Below, in pieces: positions 37,974 to 44,629 of a stretch of 44,629 nt of DNA. A program made the translations under genes and the position numbers. Within the stretch, counting starts at the first letter, position 1; each line of letters opens with the position of its first letter. Origin of the DNA: an uncultured Bacteroidales bacterium. GTDB lineage: Bacteria > Bacteroidota > Bacteroidia > Bacteroidales > Muribaculaceae. The notes below the pieces were generated by a model. That model had not been told where the DNA came from. It ran no database searches and saw nothing but the letters and a program-made list of their open reading frames with translations. The stretch covers positions 1-44,629 of the forward strand of contig CAMKGM010000019.1 of NCBI GenBank assembly GCA_946412245.1, read 5' to 3'.

Positions 37974-37981
37974 TAATTTTG
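37974..37981 (+). promoter_or_regulatory. -7 box for the porin gene
   Basis: TAATTTTG, 31 bases before the porin ATG. No TTTG at -33. Confidence 0.55.
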
Positions 37982-38012
37982 TACCCTAAAAACAAGTTTA
38001 AATCCAATTACG

Positions 38013-39062
38013 ATGAAGAAAATTGCCCTTTTCCTGCTACTTGCTATTCTGTCAGTGACAACTATCAGCGCTCAAGACCAAAAGAAACCACTAATTAAGG
38101 AGGTGCTGAGTCGCTTCACCTTCCATGGCTATGGAATGGTAGGGTGGGAGTATCACGACCGGTCAAGCTCAAGCAACGAATTCAAAGTGAATAAGTTCAT
38201 TCTCATGGCTGACTTGAGAATTACCGACCGATGGCACGCCTTTGCCATGAACGACTTCTATAAAATGTCGATGCATGAACTCTGGATGAGTTACCGTGTC
38301 ACCGATTGGCTCAATGTGAAAGTAGGGCAGTTCAAGACACCATTTTCCATCGAGAACCCCATCTCACCGTCCGTGCTGGAAATGATTACACTCACGTCGC
38401 TTGCCACTAACTACATGATTTGCGGCAGTTCACCGTTCATGATGCCCGGCGGAGCAGGGCGCGACATTGGTGTCACACTCTATGGTGACTTGCTAAACCG
38501 CCACATCTCTTATGACTTGGCAGTTATGAACGGAGCCGGGCGTAATAACCGAGACAATAACTCGCAGAAGGACTTTGTGGGCCGAATCACCGTGCGCCCC
38601 TTGCAGCAACTTTCACTGAGTGGGTCGTGTGTGCTGGGCACGGGCAATGTTGCAGTTAAGGCTGCCGATGACGGTGATGGCTATGTGGCCGATGTGGCTC
38701 CTAACGTGACGGGAATCAAAGCCAACGGCAACTATCGTCGAAACCGCTTTGCTGCCGGTGCTGAACTCAAGGCTGCACCACTGAATGTGCGCGCCGAGTA
38801 TATGTGGGGTAAGGATGCCGACTGTAAGACCGACGGAGGCTATGTCACTGCGCAGGTGAGCAATGTGGCAGTCAAGAACCTTGATGTAGTGGCCTCTTTC
38901 GACCATCTGAATGCTCACGACGGCATCACCAACCGCTACTCAGCAGGACTCCAATACTGGTTCTTCAAGAAGTGTCGCGTTCAAGCCGGATATAGCTACA
39001 CCAAGCATCCCGGAATGACCGGTGAAAACTCCATCCTCACACAGTTGCAAGTAGCCTTCTGA
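38013..39062 (+). CDS. Outer-membrane porin (OprO/OprP-like beta-barrel)
   Basis: 349 residues with a clear signal peptide (1-20, MKKIALFLLLAILSVTTISA). The mature part is a series of short alternating strands rich in aromatic girdle residues (FHGYGMVGWEYHD, WHAFAMNDFYKMSMHELWMSYRV, KVGQFKTPF) and ends with a C-terminal phenylalanine after LQVA, the signal for barrel insertion by BamA. The KVGQFKTPFSIE segment is typical of phosphate-selective porin-like proteins. At 349 residues it is about the size of a 16-strand porin. Substrate unknown; no transport partner nearby. Confidence 0.85.
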   Translation: MKKIALFLLLAILSVTTISAQDQKKPLIKEVLSRFTFHGYGMVGWEYHDRSSSSNEFKVNKFILMADLRITDRWHAFAMNDFYKMSMHELWMSYRVTDWLNVKVGQFKTPFSIENPISPSVLEMITLTSLATNYMICGSSPFMMPGGAGRDIGVTLYGDLLNRHISYDLAVMNGAGRNNRDNNSQKDFVGRITVRPLQQLSLSGSCVLGTGNVAVKAADDGDGYVADVAPNVTGIKANGNYRRNRFAAGAELKAAPLNVRAEYMWGKDADCKTDGGYVTAQVSNVAVKNLDVVASFDHLNAHDGITNRYSAGLQYWFFKKCRVQAGYSYTKHPGMTGENSILTQLQVAF

Positions 39063-39204
39063 TAACCTAATTTTCAAGCACCGGCACTGCGATAGTCGGC
39101 CCAAAGCTTTTGGTGGGCATACTGTTTGTGTTTGCAAAAAATCGCTTCAAAATTTACAAAAATGAAGAATTTTTGACTTTTTTCACTGAAAATAGGGAAA
39201 AAAG

Positions 39205-39235
39205 TTTGCATTTCTAATTATTATAGTTATCTTTG
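39205..39235 (+). promoter_or_regulatory. Promoter of the exported protein gene at 39268
   Basis: TTTG (39205-39208), 19 bases, TATCTTTG (39228-39235), full consensus, 32 bases before the ATG. Confidence 0.75.
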
Positions 39236-39267
39236 CATTTGCAATTGTAAACTAATTAACAACAGAT

Positions 39268-40131
39268 ATGAAAAAGTTTTCGTCAATTTTGTTGATATCG
39301 GCTTTCGCGATATCCCTTGTTGGTTTCAATGGCTATGCTATGCCCAATGATGACGACAATCTTGATCCCTCTCTCAAGATGCCGGTCAGGAAACTCTATC
39401 CTGATAGGGTGGCGGCTGAACAGCAAAAGAAGGCCGACAAGAAAAAGAAGAAAGTGAAACCGTGCAAGAGCGGTGAGCAGTGTGAGTACTATGTGATGTA
39501 TCACGAGCTGCTTGAAGAACAAGCTGCACAACAACAGCATGCACAAGAGTCGGTAGATATGGCCGCACTCGACAGTCTGCTTAATATTGACTACACGATT
39601 GTGGACTACGCCGAGCTTTACAAACCCAAGCCGCTCAAGTGGCAAGACGAACCTCTAACTTCTACCGCCGATGAGCTTAAACCTTACTTCAAGTCGCTCC
39701 GCAGTGAGCTTGGACAGGAATGCCTCATCCCGAAGGACGTGACCATGGGTCACAGCGACAACCAGGTTTACTTCTACTTTGACGACAATGGTTCTGCGCC
39801 CACGGCTCTGCGACTTCGCGCACAGTACTATGCCGACGACCCACTCATGATGGACCACGTGAAGTTTATTGTCAACGGCTTCGACTATATCTTCCGTCCC
39901 ACGGCAATCCAAACCGGCAAGAATGGCTCGCGTATGTATTGGGAAACCTTTGACAACGCACTGAACTCGCAGGATAAGGATTTGATTTACGCGCTCTCGC
40001 ATGCCTCTTGGGCATCGGTGACGTTCATCAGCTCCACCGGCATTAATCACAACATTGACTTGACCAAAGAACAGATTCAAGACTTCTACCGCACGTTGCA
40101 ACTCTATCAGCACTTGGGCGGTAAACTGTAA
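39268..40131 (+). CDS. Exported protein of unknown function
   Basis: 287 residues, not recognised. A signal peptide (1-24, MKKFSSILLISAFAISLVGFNGYA) is followed by an acidic stretch, a lysine-rich segment (about residues 55-67, KKADKKKKKVK), a CKSGEQC pair (about 68-74) that might form a disulfide, a glutamine-rich helix, and a more ordered C-terminal half (about 125-287) with alternating strands (QVYFYFDDNG, HVKFIVNGFDYIF, ASVTFISSTG). The C-terminal half resembles a small beta domain, but no family is assigned. It has its own consensus promoter and a terminator, so it is transcribed alone. Confidence 0.8.
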   Translation: MKKFSSILLISAFAISLVGFNGYAMPNDDDNLDPSLKMPVRKLYPDRVAAEQQKKADKKKKKVKPCKSGEQCEYYVMYHELLEEQAAQQQHAQESVDMAALDSLLNIDYTIVDYAELYKPKPLKWQDEPLTSTADELKPYFKSLRSELGQECLIPKDVTMGHSDNQVYFYFDDNGSAPTALRLRAQYYADDPLMMDHVKFIVNGFDYIFRPTAIQTGKNGSRMYWETFDNALNSQDKDLIYALSHASWASVTFISSTGINHNIDLTKEQIQDFYRTLQLYQHLGGKL

Positions 40132-40257
40132 TTGAATCGAACTCAATAGGGCAACTGGTATTTGACAGTTGTCAGCGTAAGTAGAGCGATAGAATGGCAG
40201 GCTCCGGACCTGCCTAAACATGACCAAAATGCGATAAATGTATATATGGTGAAAATG

Positions 40258-40294
40258 AAAGGTGTGTTATCGTGATTGATAGCACACCTTTTTT
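40258..40294. terminator. Terminator between the exported protein gene and the DUF2582 gene
   Basis: AAAGGTGTGTTATC (40258-40271) pairs with GATAGCACACCTTT through one G-T wobble, with a 6-base loop and a T-run to 40294. It lies between convergent genes and can serve the rightward gene well and the leftward DUF2582 gene weakly. The rest of 40132-40318 shows nothing coding. Confidence 0.88.
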
Positions 40295-40318
40295 AGCGTT
40301 TGAGTACTGAATTCTGGC

Positions 40319-40522
40319 TTAGATGAGCGTCACATTGACGTCGGTCTCAGCGTCCTCAATGTTGACCTTACCTTCGCGGGCGAGCCAACCCAGGGCTGCA
40401 TAAATTTCCTTTTCTTTCAGTTTCGTAGCTTTTTTCAGGCCCTTAACGCCCAGATTTCCATTGGCGTCGTTCAGTGCGTTCCATACGCTCCCAGCCCAAA
40501 GTCCAATAATTTCTACATTCAT
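40319..40522 (-). CDS. DUF2582 winged-helix protein
   Basis: 67 residues. The sequence LWAGSVWNALNDANGNLGVKGLKKATKL then EKEIYAALGWLAREGKV matches the DUF2582 winged helix-turn-helix fold, common in Bacteroidota and archaea. It is probably a small nucleic-acid-binding or protein-interaction domain; function unknown. The gene stands alone with its own strong promoter. Confidence 0.88.
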   Translation of the reverse strand: MNVEIIGLWAGSVWNALNDANGNLGVKGLKKATKLKEKEIYAALGWLAREGKVNIEDAETDVNVTLI

Positions 40523-40565
40523 AATGAAAACATTTAGTAAAACAATATTTGATTAAAAATCGTTG

Positions 40566-40597
40566 CAAAATTAGTGTATTTTTGGCAATTTGCCAAA
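40566..40597 (-). promoter_or_regulatory. DUF2582 gene promoter
   Basis: On the minus strand TTTG (40594-40597), 20 bases, TAATTTTG (40566-40573): full consensus. The leader is about 40 bases. Confidence 0.8.
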
Positions 40598-40699
40598 TTT
40601 ATGTTGAATATTTATGTTTTAAAACATATTTTTTTGGAATATTTGGGGTATTTCCTCTTGAAAAAGGTAATACGGTTTTACAATTCAAATAAAAAACTA

Positions 40700-40707
40700 T
40701 AACTTTG
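40700..40707 (+). promoter_or_regulatory. -7 box for rsgA
   Basis: TAACTTTG ends only 10 bases before the rsgA ATG at 40718; the expected -33 site reads TTTT (40676-40679) with 20-base spacing. The transcript would have almost no leader. Confidence 0.6.
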
Positions 40708-40717
40708 CATCACTATC

Positions 40718-41653
40718 ATGAAAGGATTAGTGATTAAAAACACAGGCAGCTGGTATCTCGTACGCAACGACGCGGGCGAGATGGTTTCGTGCAAGATCAA
40801 GGGAAACCTGAGACTCAAAGGGTTCCGTTGCACTAATCCCGTGGCGGTGGGTGACTTGGTAGACTTTGAGCTCAAGACTGACGGTACCGCCATGATCAGG
40901 AGCATCGAGCCACGGCAGAACTACATCATTCGTCGGGCAAGTAACCTCTCGAAGGAATTTCAGATATTAGCTGCAAACCTGAGCCAAACGGTGCTGGTGG
41001 TCACGCTCGTCAATCCTGAGACCAACACCACGTTTATTGACCGCTTTTTGGCAACTGCCGAGGCTTATCGTGTGCCTGCCATCCTTGCTATTAACAAGAT
41101 TGATCTACTCACTGAGACCGATGATCGTGCCTTGCTTGAAGCGGTGGCCTACCTTTACCGCTCCATTGGCTACAACGTGCATCCGGTCTCGGCGATGACG
41201 GGCGAGGGCATGGACGAACTGCGTAGCGAGTTAGCCGGGAAAGTGACCCTTTTCTCGGGCAATTCGGGGGTGGGGAAGTCGTCGATCATCAATGCGCTGG
41301 TGCCTGATGCCGGGCTGCGAGTGGGCGATGTGTCGGCCTCGCACCACACAGGCATGCACACCACAACTTTCAGCGAGATGCTCGACCTGCCCGGTGGCGG
41401 AGCCATCATTGACACGCCGGGGGTGAAGGGCTTTGGCACCATCGACTTTGAGCGTGCCGAGGTGGCGCACTATTTCCCCGAGATTTTCAAGGTGAGTGCC
41501 GACTGCCGTTTTGGTAACTGCACCCATACCCACGAGCCGGGCTGCGCCGTGCGCGAGGCCGTAGAGCAGCATCTCATCAGCGAGTCGCGCTACGCCAGCT
41601 ATCTGAGTATCCTTGACGACTCCGACCCCGACAAATACCGCAAGCCTTTCTAG
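40718..41653 (+). CDS. rsgA: Ribosome small-subunit-dependent GTPase A
   Basis: 311-residue circularly permuted GTPase that proofreads late 30S assembly. The N-terminal OB domain spans about residues 1-75. The G motifs are in permuted order: NKIDLL (G4), then GNSGVGKSS (G1) at about residues 184-192, and DTPGVKGFG (G3). The C-terminal zinc site is [14 protein letters not shown]. Complete and of normal length. The promoter lies so close to the ATG that the message is nearly leaderless. It converges on the membrane-protein operon with 30 bases between stops. Confidence 0.96.
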   Translation: MKGLVIKNTGSWYLVRNDAGEMVSCKIKGNLRLKGFRCTNPVAVGDLVDFELKTDGTAMIRSIEPRQNYIIRRASNLSKEFQILAANLSQTVLVVTLVNPETNTTFIDRFLATAEAYRVPAILAINKIDLLTETDDRALLEAVAYLYRSIGYNVHPVSAMTGEGMDELRSELAGKVTLFSGNSGVGKSSIINALVPDAGLRVGDVSASHHTGMHTTTFSEMLDLPGGGAIIDTPGVKGFGTIDFERAEVAHYFPEIFKVSADCRFGNCTHTHEPGCAVREAVEQHLISESRYASYLSILDDSDPDKYRKPF

Positions 41654-41683
41654 AGGTTTTAAGGTTTAGAGTTTAAGGGTGGA

Positions 41684-42148
41684 TTACTCTTTTTTCTTTT
41701 TCTTAAGCACATAGATTGAGCCAATGATCAGGAAAAGAACTAAAGCTGCCACCAAAATAGTGTTGAATCTGGTCCCATACTCGATTTTCAGCATGAAGAT
41801 TCCGTAATCGATGGCAAAAAGCAAAGCACCGCCAGCAAGCCCCATGGCGATTGCCTGAATTGTTCTTTTGGGGTTACTTTTCCATGTTTTCTCTTGAATG
41901 ACTTGCTTGCCGATGAAACCCAGCGGAATGAGACCAATGACGATAGCAATCCACATGACCATCGACTGCTTGTCCGATTTCTCTTTTTGGGCTTTTGCCG
42001 ATTGCTGGTTTATTTGGTCCACTTGCTCCTGCATGGCGCGGTATTTCCCGTCCTTGTCATAGGAGCCATACATCTCCTCGGGTGTGGGAGTTGCAAATAC
42101 TTGCAGGGCAAGCAAGGTCAGAACAACTGTTATCAAGGCTTTCATCAT
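41684..42148 (-). CDS. Small membrane protein, last gene of the secreted-protein operon
   Basis: 154 residues, not recognised. It has an N-terminal hydrophobic signal-like segment (about 1-19, ending VFATPTPEEM), a charged linker (about 25-58), then three transmembrane helices (about 63-80, 97-117 and 128-148) and a KKKKKE tail. Probably an inner-membrane protein with its soluble linker outside the cytoplasm if the signal is cleaved. Its ATG overlaps the stop of the WG-repeat gene (ATGA), so it is translationally coupled to it; a second ATG at 42145 is possible. Confidence 0.75.
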   Translation of the reverse strand: MMKALITVVLTLLALQVFATPTPEEMYGSYDKDGKYRAMQEQVDQINQQSAKAQKEKSDKQSMVMWIAIVIGLIPLGFIGKQVIQEKTWKSNPKRTIQAIAMGLAGGALLFAIDYGIFMLKIEYGTRFNTILVAALVLFLIIGSIYVLKKKKKE

Positions 42149-43668
42149 TGGTCTCTTTGGTCTATGATATTGCGTACTTGGTCTAAAGTATTGCCATCGG
42201 TAGGCGATACAACCTCCTCCATCGTCTCGGCATAAAAGGCACCAAATTGTGTGCCATCACCCAAAATGAAATACATACCCTTAGGTGTGAAGTAGGTGTT
42301 GACATAAGAATAGCCAGGTTGTATGAGCACTTCGCCACTGTCGGCGTCCATGATTCCCATGTTTCCGTCAATCGTGAGTTTTGCCAGGACACCGCGATTC
42401 GACGGACTGCGGTCGATCAGTTCAATGCGGTCGCACGAACAGGGGATAGTCTGATTTTCGCCGCTGGCGATTGCACCATTGATGATGCCATGACGCAACA
42501 CGCCACGATCGTCGCGCAGTGTCACATCATAGAACTCATGCGTTTCGTTCCCTTGTTGAGCGATAACTACTTTCACGCTCTCATATTCTGGCTTAACGAT
42601 GGCGTAACCGCCGGCATTGTACACGCCCCACTTGCCATTGAAGTCTCTTACCAGGAAAACATCCAGTCCGCTGGGCACCGAGGCTGGTTCAACCTTTGAG
42701 AATTGTCCCACTTCTTGTCCGTCGGAATCATAGAGCACCCATTGTTCCTCGCCGTTAGGAAAAGTCTTGCCATAGGCAGTGCCCCAATTGCCGTAACCGA
42801 GTTTCTTGTCATAGCCATTCTTGATATCAACACTCGAGAGGTGCTGATAGCTGGCAGGGGCAGGAGAAGTGTTTAGCTGCGCTTGCTCTCTTGCTTTTTG
42901 AGCGTCTTCTTCTTGTTTCTTTTTCAAATTCTGTTCATAAGAAGCAAGTAAGTTATCTTCGCAAACATGAAAATCGATTATCGCCTTTTCGCGTTCTTCT
43001 CGTGTGGTCGTTGCTTTTGCTTTGTCCTTCGCCTCAACCGCCATCAACTGTAACATGGCATAAGGGCACCAACTCTCATGAACCATGCTACCGCAAACAG
43101 GACACATTATATTAAAACCTCTCACTCCCACTCTGTAAAGCATTCCATATTCTTCTCTGCTTATATTCAGTCTGCTCTTCACCTCGGGAAGAGGTTTGGA
43201 ATCCTCTAAAGTGTAATTGAGGTTAATAAATAATTTCAAATTATCCACCATGCGTTTATAGTCCCACAAGGCTCTCTTTCGCTCGGCTTCGCTGGAGGCG
43301 TTTTCGGCCTTAGCCCTGTATTCCTTGGCCCATTTTTGCATGTTAATAATCTCACACCATGGATGGTGAATCAGGCTTTGACAATGGCTGCATGGCTTCT
43401 TTCCATTAACACCGACCTCATAAATTAATGTGTACTCAACAGACGACATCCCAGGCATTGGTGTATAGTCTTTCAAATGTGATGAACTTGAAGAAGACGA
43501 TTCTTCTTCCTTTGGCGCCTCATAATAGGGGCAAGTGCTCTTGTGAACTTCGCCCGTTTTCAGGTTCACGCCGCAATAGGCACAGGAAGGGTCAGGTGGC
43601 GTTGGAATCTGAGCATGTGTTGTTGCTGCAAGCATTCCCAATAAGGCAATAATCAATATTCGTTTCAT
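42145..43668 (-). CDS. Exported WG-repeat protein with Cys/His modules
   Basis: 507 residues from ATG 43668; the frame opens at GTG 43674. A signal peptide (1-20, MKRILIIALLGMLAATTHAQ) precedes three Cys/His clusters: Cys29-Cys32-His42-Cys46, Cys93-Cys96-His101-Cys105 and Cys189-Cys192-His197-Cys201. The second and third lie in a duplicated unit of about 75 residues: a VGV-x-G strand, the CxxC-x4-H-x3-C cluster, then a charged helix. A coiled segment (about 205-265) leads to a C-terminal beta region (about 280-490) with WG-type repeats (GKWGVYNAGG, DGNMGIMDAD). Cysteine clusters of this kind bind zinc, which would be unusual outside the cytoplasm. Middle gene of a three-gene operon. Confidence 0.8.
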   Translation of the reverse strand: MKRILIIALLGMLAATTHAQIPTPPDPSCAYCGVNLKTGEVHKSTCPYYEAPKEEESSSSSSSHLKDYTPMPGMSSVEYTLIYEVGVNGKKPCSHCQSLIHHPWCEIINMQKWAKEYRAKAENASSEAERKRALWDYKRMVDNLKLFINLNYTLEDSKPLPEVKSRLNISREEYGMLYRVGVRGFNIMCPVCGSMVHESWCPYAMLQLMAVEAKDKAKATTTREEREKAIIDFHVCEDNLLASYEQNLKKKQEEDAQKAREQAQLNTSPAPASYQHLSSVDIKNGYDKKLGYGNWGTAYGKTFPNGEEQWVLYDSDGQEVGQFSKVEPASVPSGLDVFLVRDFNGKWGVYNAGGYAIVKPEYESVKVVIAQQGNETHEFYDVTLRDDRGVLRHGIINGAIASGENQTIPCSCDRIELIDRSPSNRGVLAKLTIDGNMGIMDADSGEVLIQPGYSYVNTYFTPKGMYFILGDGTQFGAFYAETMEEVVSPTDGNTLDQVRNIIDQRDQ

Positions 43669-43680
43669 AGTCACTCGGTT

Positions 43681-44220
43681 TTAATAAGAGAAAAACATCG
43701 CGCCCGGGGCATCGGGGTTTAATACTCGCTTCACAAGTATCTCGCCGCTGTGCATGGGGTAGGCCAACTTGGGAGTGCAGCCCACGGCGAGGATAATGGT
43801 CTTGAGGTTGTCGCTCTGGATGTTGACAAACTTCAAATTCCAGTTCTTGGTCAAATCTACAGTCTCCAGCTTGCTCTCGCCCAGCCATAGTTTCTCCAGA
43901 TTGGGAAACAAGGCAAGGTCTTCGTAGGTTTGTACCTCAAACATATCGGTGCGATACTGGGTGAGGTTCAGCGACTTGAGCGAGTCGGCTTCGGCTCGTG
44001 AGATGTGACCATCGCCGTCGGTGTCACCATTGAGTAGGGCTCGGCGCTCCACATTATGGTCGACAAAAGTGAAGGTCTGCGCCGTGGCGCTGAAACCAAT
44101 GAATGTGCATGTGGCAAGAACGAAAAATGTCAGCCACATCCTCCAACCTTTGCAGGTGTGTTTGGGGCTTATTCGGAATAGTTCCGTTTGTTGATTGTAG
44201 TTTTTATCTGACATAAACAT
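43681..44220 (-). CDS. EF-hand and leucine-rich-repeat exported protein
   Basis: 179 residues from ATG 44220. A hydrophobic export segment (about residues 28-48, MWLTFFVLATCTFIGFSATA) is followed by a canonical EF-hand loop, DTDGDGHISRAE, with Asp66, Asp68, Asp70, Gly71, Ile73 and Glu77. Then about two leucine-rich repeats (FPNLEKLWLGESKLETVDL, NWNLKFVNIQSDNLKTIIL). The EF-hand-then-LRR layout is common in secreted Bacteroidales proteins. The start is uncertain: the frame extends to 44244, but that overlaps the -7 box; 44214 is possible, and 44139 would begin exactly at the signal peptide. First gene of the operon, 12 bases before the WG gene. Confidence 0.78.
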   Translation of the reverse strand: MFMSDKNYNQQTELFRISPKHTCKGWRMWLTFFVLATCTFIGFSATAQTFTFVDHNVERRALLNGDTDGDGHISRAEADSLKSLNLTQYRTDMFEVQTYEDLALFPNLEKLWLGESKLETVDLTKNWNLKFVNIQSDNLKTIILAVGCTPKLAYPMHSGEILVKRVLNPDAPGAMFFSY

Positions 44221-44243
44221 GGCGGGTATAGTATTACAATTCA

Positions 44244-44251
44244 CAAAGATA
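44244..44251 (-). promoter_or_regulatory. -7 box for the secreted-protein operon
   Basis: TATCTTTG on the minus strand, 23 bases before ATG 44220. The upstream -33 is weak (ATTG at 18 bases). Confidence 0.55.
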
Positions 44252-44629
44252 CAATAATTCTTACAATATCAATGTTTTTGCTCGAAAACTTTCCCAGAAT
44301 GTCAAACGACTGGATTTCTCAAACTACGGATTATCCTGATTAATACGGATTGACGGAGGCTCGCTTTTCGCACACCGGCCTAAAGGCCGACTTATACTGC
44401 TCGGTCTGGCGAGCTTCGGTTAGTGAACGGTAGACCTCTGTCGAGGTCTTTTGCCTGACGGCACCGCACGCCGCCCAAAGGGCGACTCTTGCTGCAAAAT
44501 CATCGTGAGCATGTTATGGTTCCGTTCGGTCGCGAGCACTGCGTGGTTGTGGGATGGCGGGGAAGCGTGGGAAAGTGTAGCGTCCTGAAAAAAGTTTACA
44601 GATTAATACTCTCTCATGTGCAAATGACG
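44252..44629. repeat. Gene-free edge with clustered hairpins
   Basis: No gene is seen. Within about 110 bases there are four perfect short inverted repeats: CGGCCT-AA-AGGCCG (44376-44389), GCTCG-6-CGAGC (44399-44414), AGACCTC-4-GAGGTCT with a T-run (44432-44449) and CGCCC-AAA-GGGCG (44472-44484). GC content is clearly higher than in neighbouring gaps. From 44548 a GGGAAG/GGGAAA-like stretch is followed at 44577-44599 by an inverted, nearly identical copy of positions 31-53. This looks like a dispersed intergenic repeat element. Confidence 0.65.

Noticed and set aside
39655-40227. 190-residue open frame antisense to the exported protein gene at 39268
   Set aside because: The sense frame has a full promoter, signal peptide and terminator; the antisense frame has none of these and reads through the region before the terminator.
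44252-44629. Insertion sequence remnant at the right edge
   Set aside because: There is no transposase fragment in any frame and no long terminal inverted repeat within the region; only short hairpins and the 23-base shared sequence are seen.

Overview
The window reads as an ordinary chromosomal stretch from a member of the order Bacteroidales (phylum Bacteroidota), perhaps Muribaculaceae or Prevotellaceae; the family is a guess. Four signs point there. Promoters match the Bacteroidota pattern TTTG, 19-20 bases, TAnnTTTG, at least eight times. Leaders are A/T-rich without strong Shine-Dalgarno sites. Several families are typical of the phylum (DUF4293, OstA-like protein, carboxynorspermidine decarboxylase, TIGR04076, DUF2582, secreted WG-repeat and EF-hand/LRR proteins). 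The order tig-clpP-clpX-recQ-guaB followed by PpiC/SurA-OstA-mutL is also familiar from this group. I see no tRNA, rRNA, CRISPR array, prophage or complete insertion sequence.

Layout. 1-236 is a gene-free edge with GGGAAA-type repeats. 237-4532 (minus) is a TPR protein followed by an M3 metallopeptidase. 4657-7896 holds DUF4293 (plus) and uvrA (minus), convergent. 8061-9227 (plus) is a small-membrane-protein cluster: two YtxH paralogues, a holin-superfamily protein and a small basic protein. A sigma-70 family factor follows at 9417. 10291-24872 (plus) is the housekeeping core: trigger factor, ClpP, ClpX, RecQ, IMP dehydrogenase, two parvulin-type chaperone/isomerases, an OstA/LptA-like protein and MutL, then a PHP phosphoesterase. 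25722-34601 mixes strands: DUF1963, FAD dehydrogenase, HAD phosphatase, nadC, rlmH, nspC, uvrD/pcrA and a nitroreductase. 34909-37482 is a B12-dependent ribonucleotide reductase. 37608-41653 holds a TIGR04076 protein, an outer-membrane porin, an unknown exported protein, a DUF2582 winged helix and rsgA. 41684-44220 (minus) is a tight three-gene operon of exported or membrane proteins. 44252-44629 is a gene-free edge full of short hairpins.

How the genes work together. Protein quality control is strongly represented: trigger factor and ClpXP in the cytoplasm, two PpiC-type proteins in the periplasm, and an OstA-family protein probably tied to lipopolysaccharide transport. DNA maintenance is represented by uvrA, recQ, mutL and uvrD/pcrA, and nucleotide supply by guaB and the class II reductase.

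The least explained parts are the three-gene secreted operon at 41684-44220, whose central protein has a duplicated Cys/His module; the YtxH/holin cluster, which resembles the yqjDEK locus of enterobacteria in plan; and the two repeat-rich edges, which share a nearly identical inverted 23-base sequence. No clearly new multi-gene defence or biosynthetic system is visible. All calls come from reading sequence and remembered family motifs; no database search was run.
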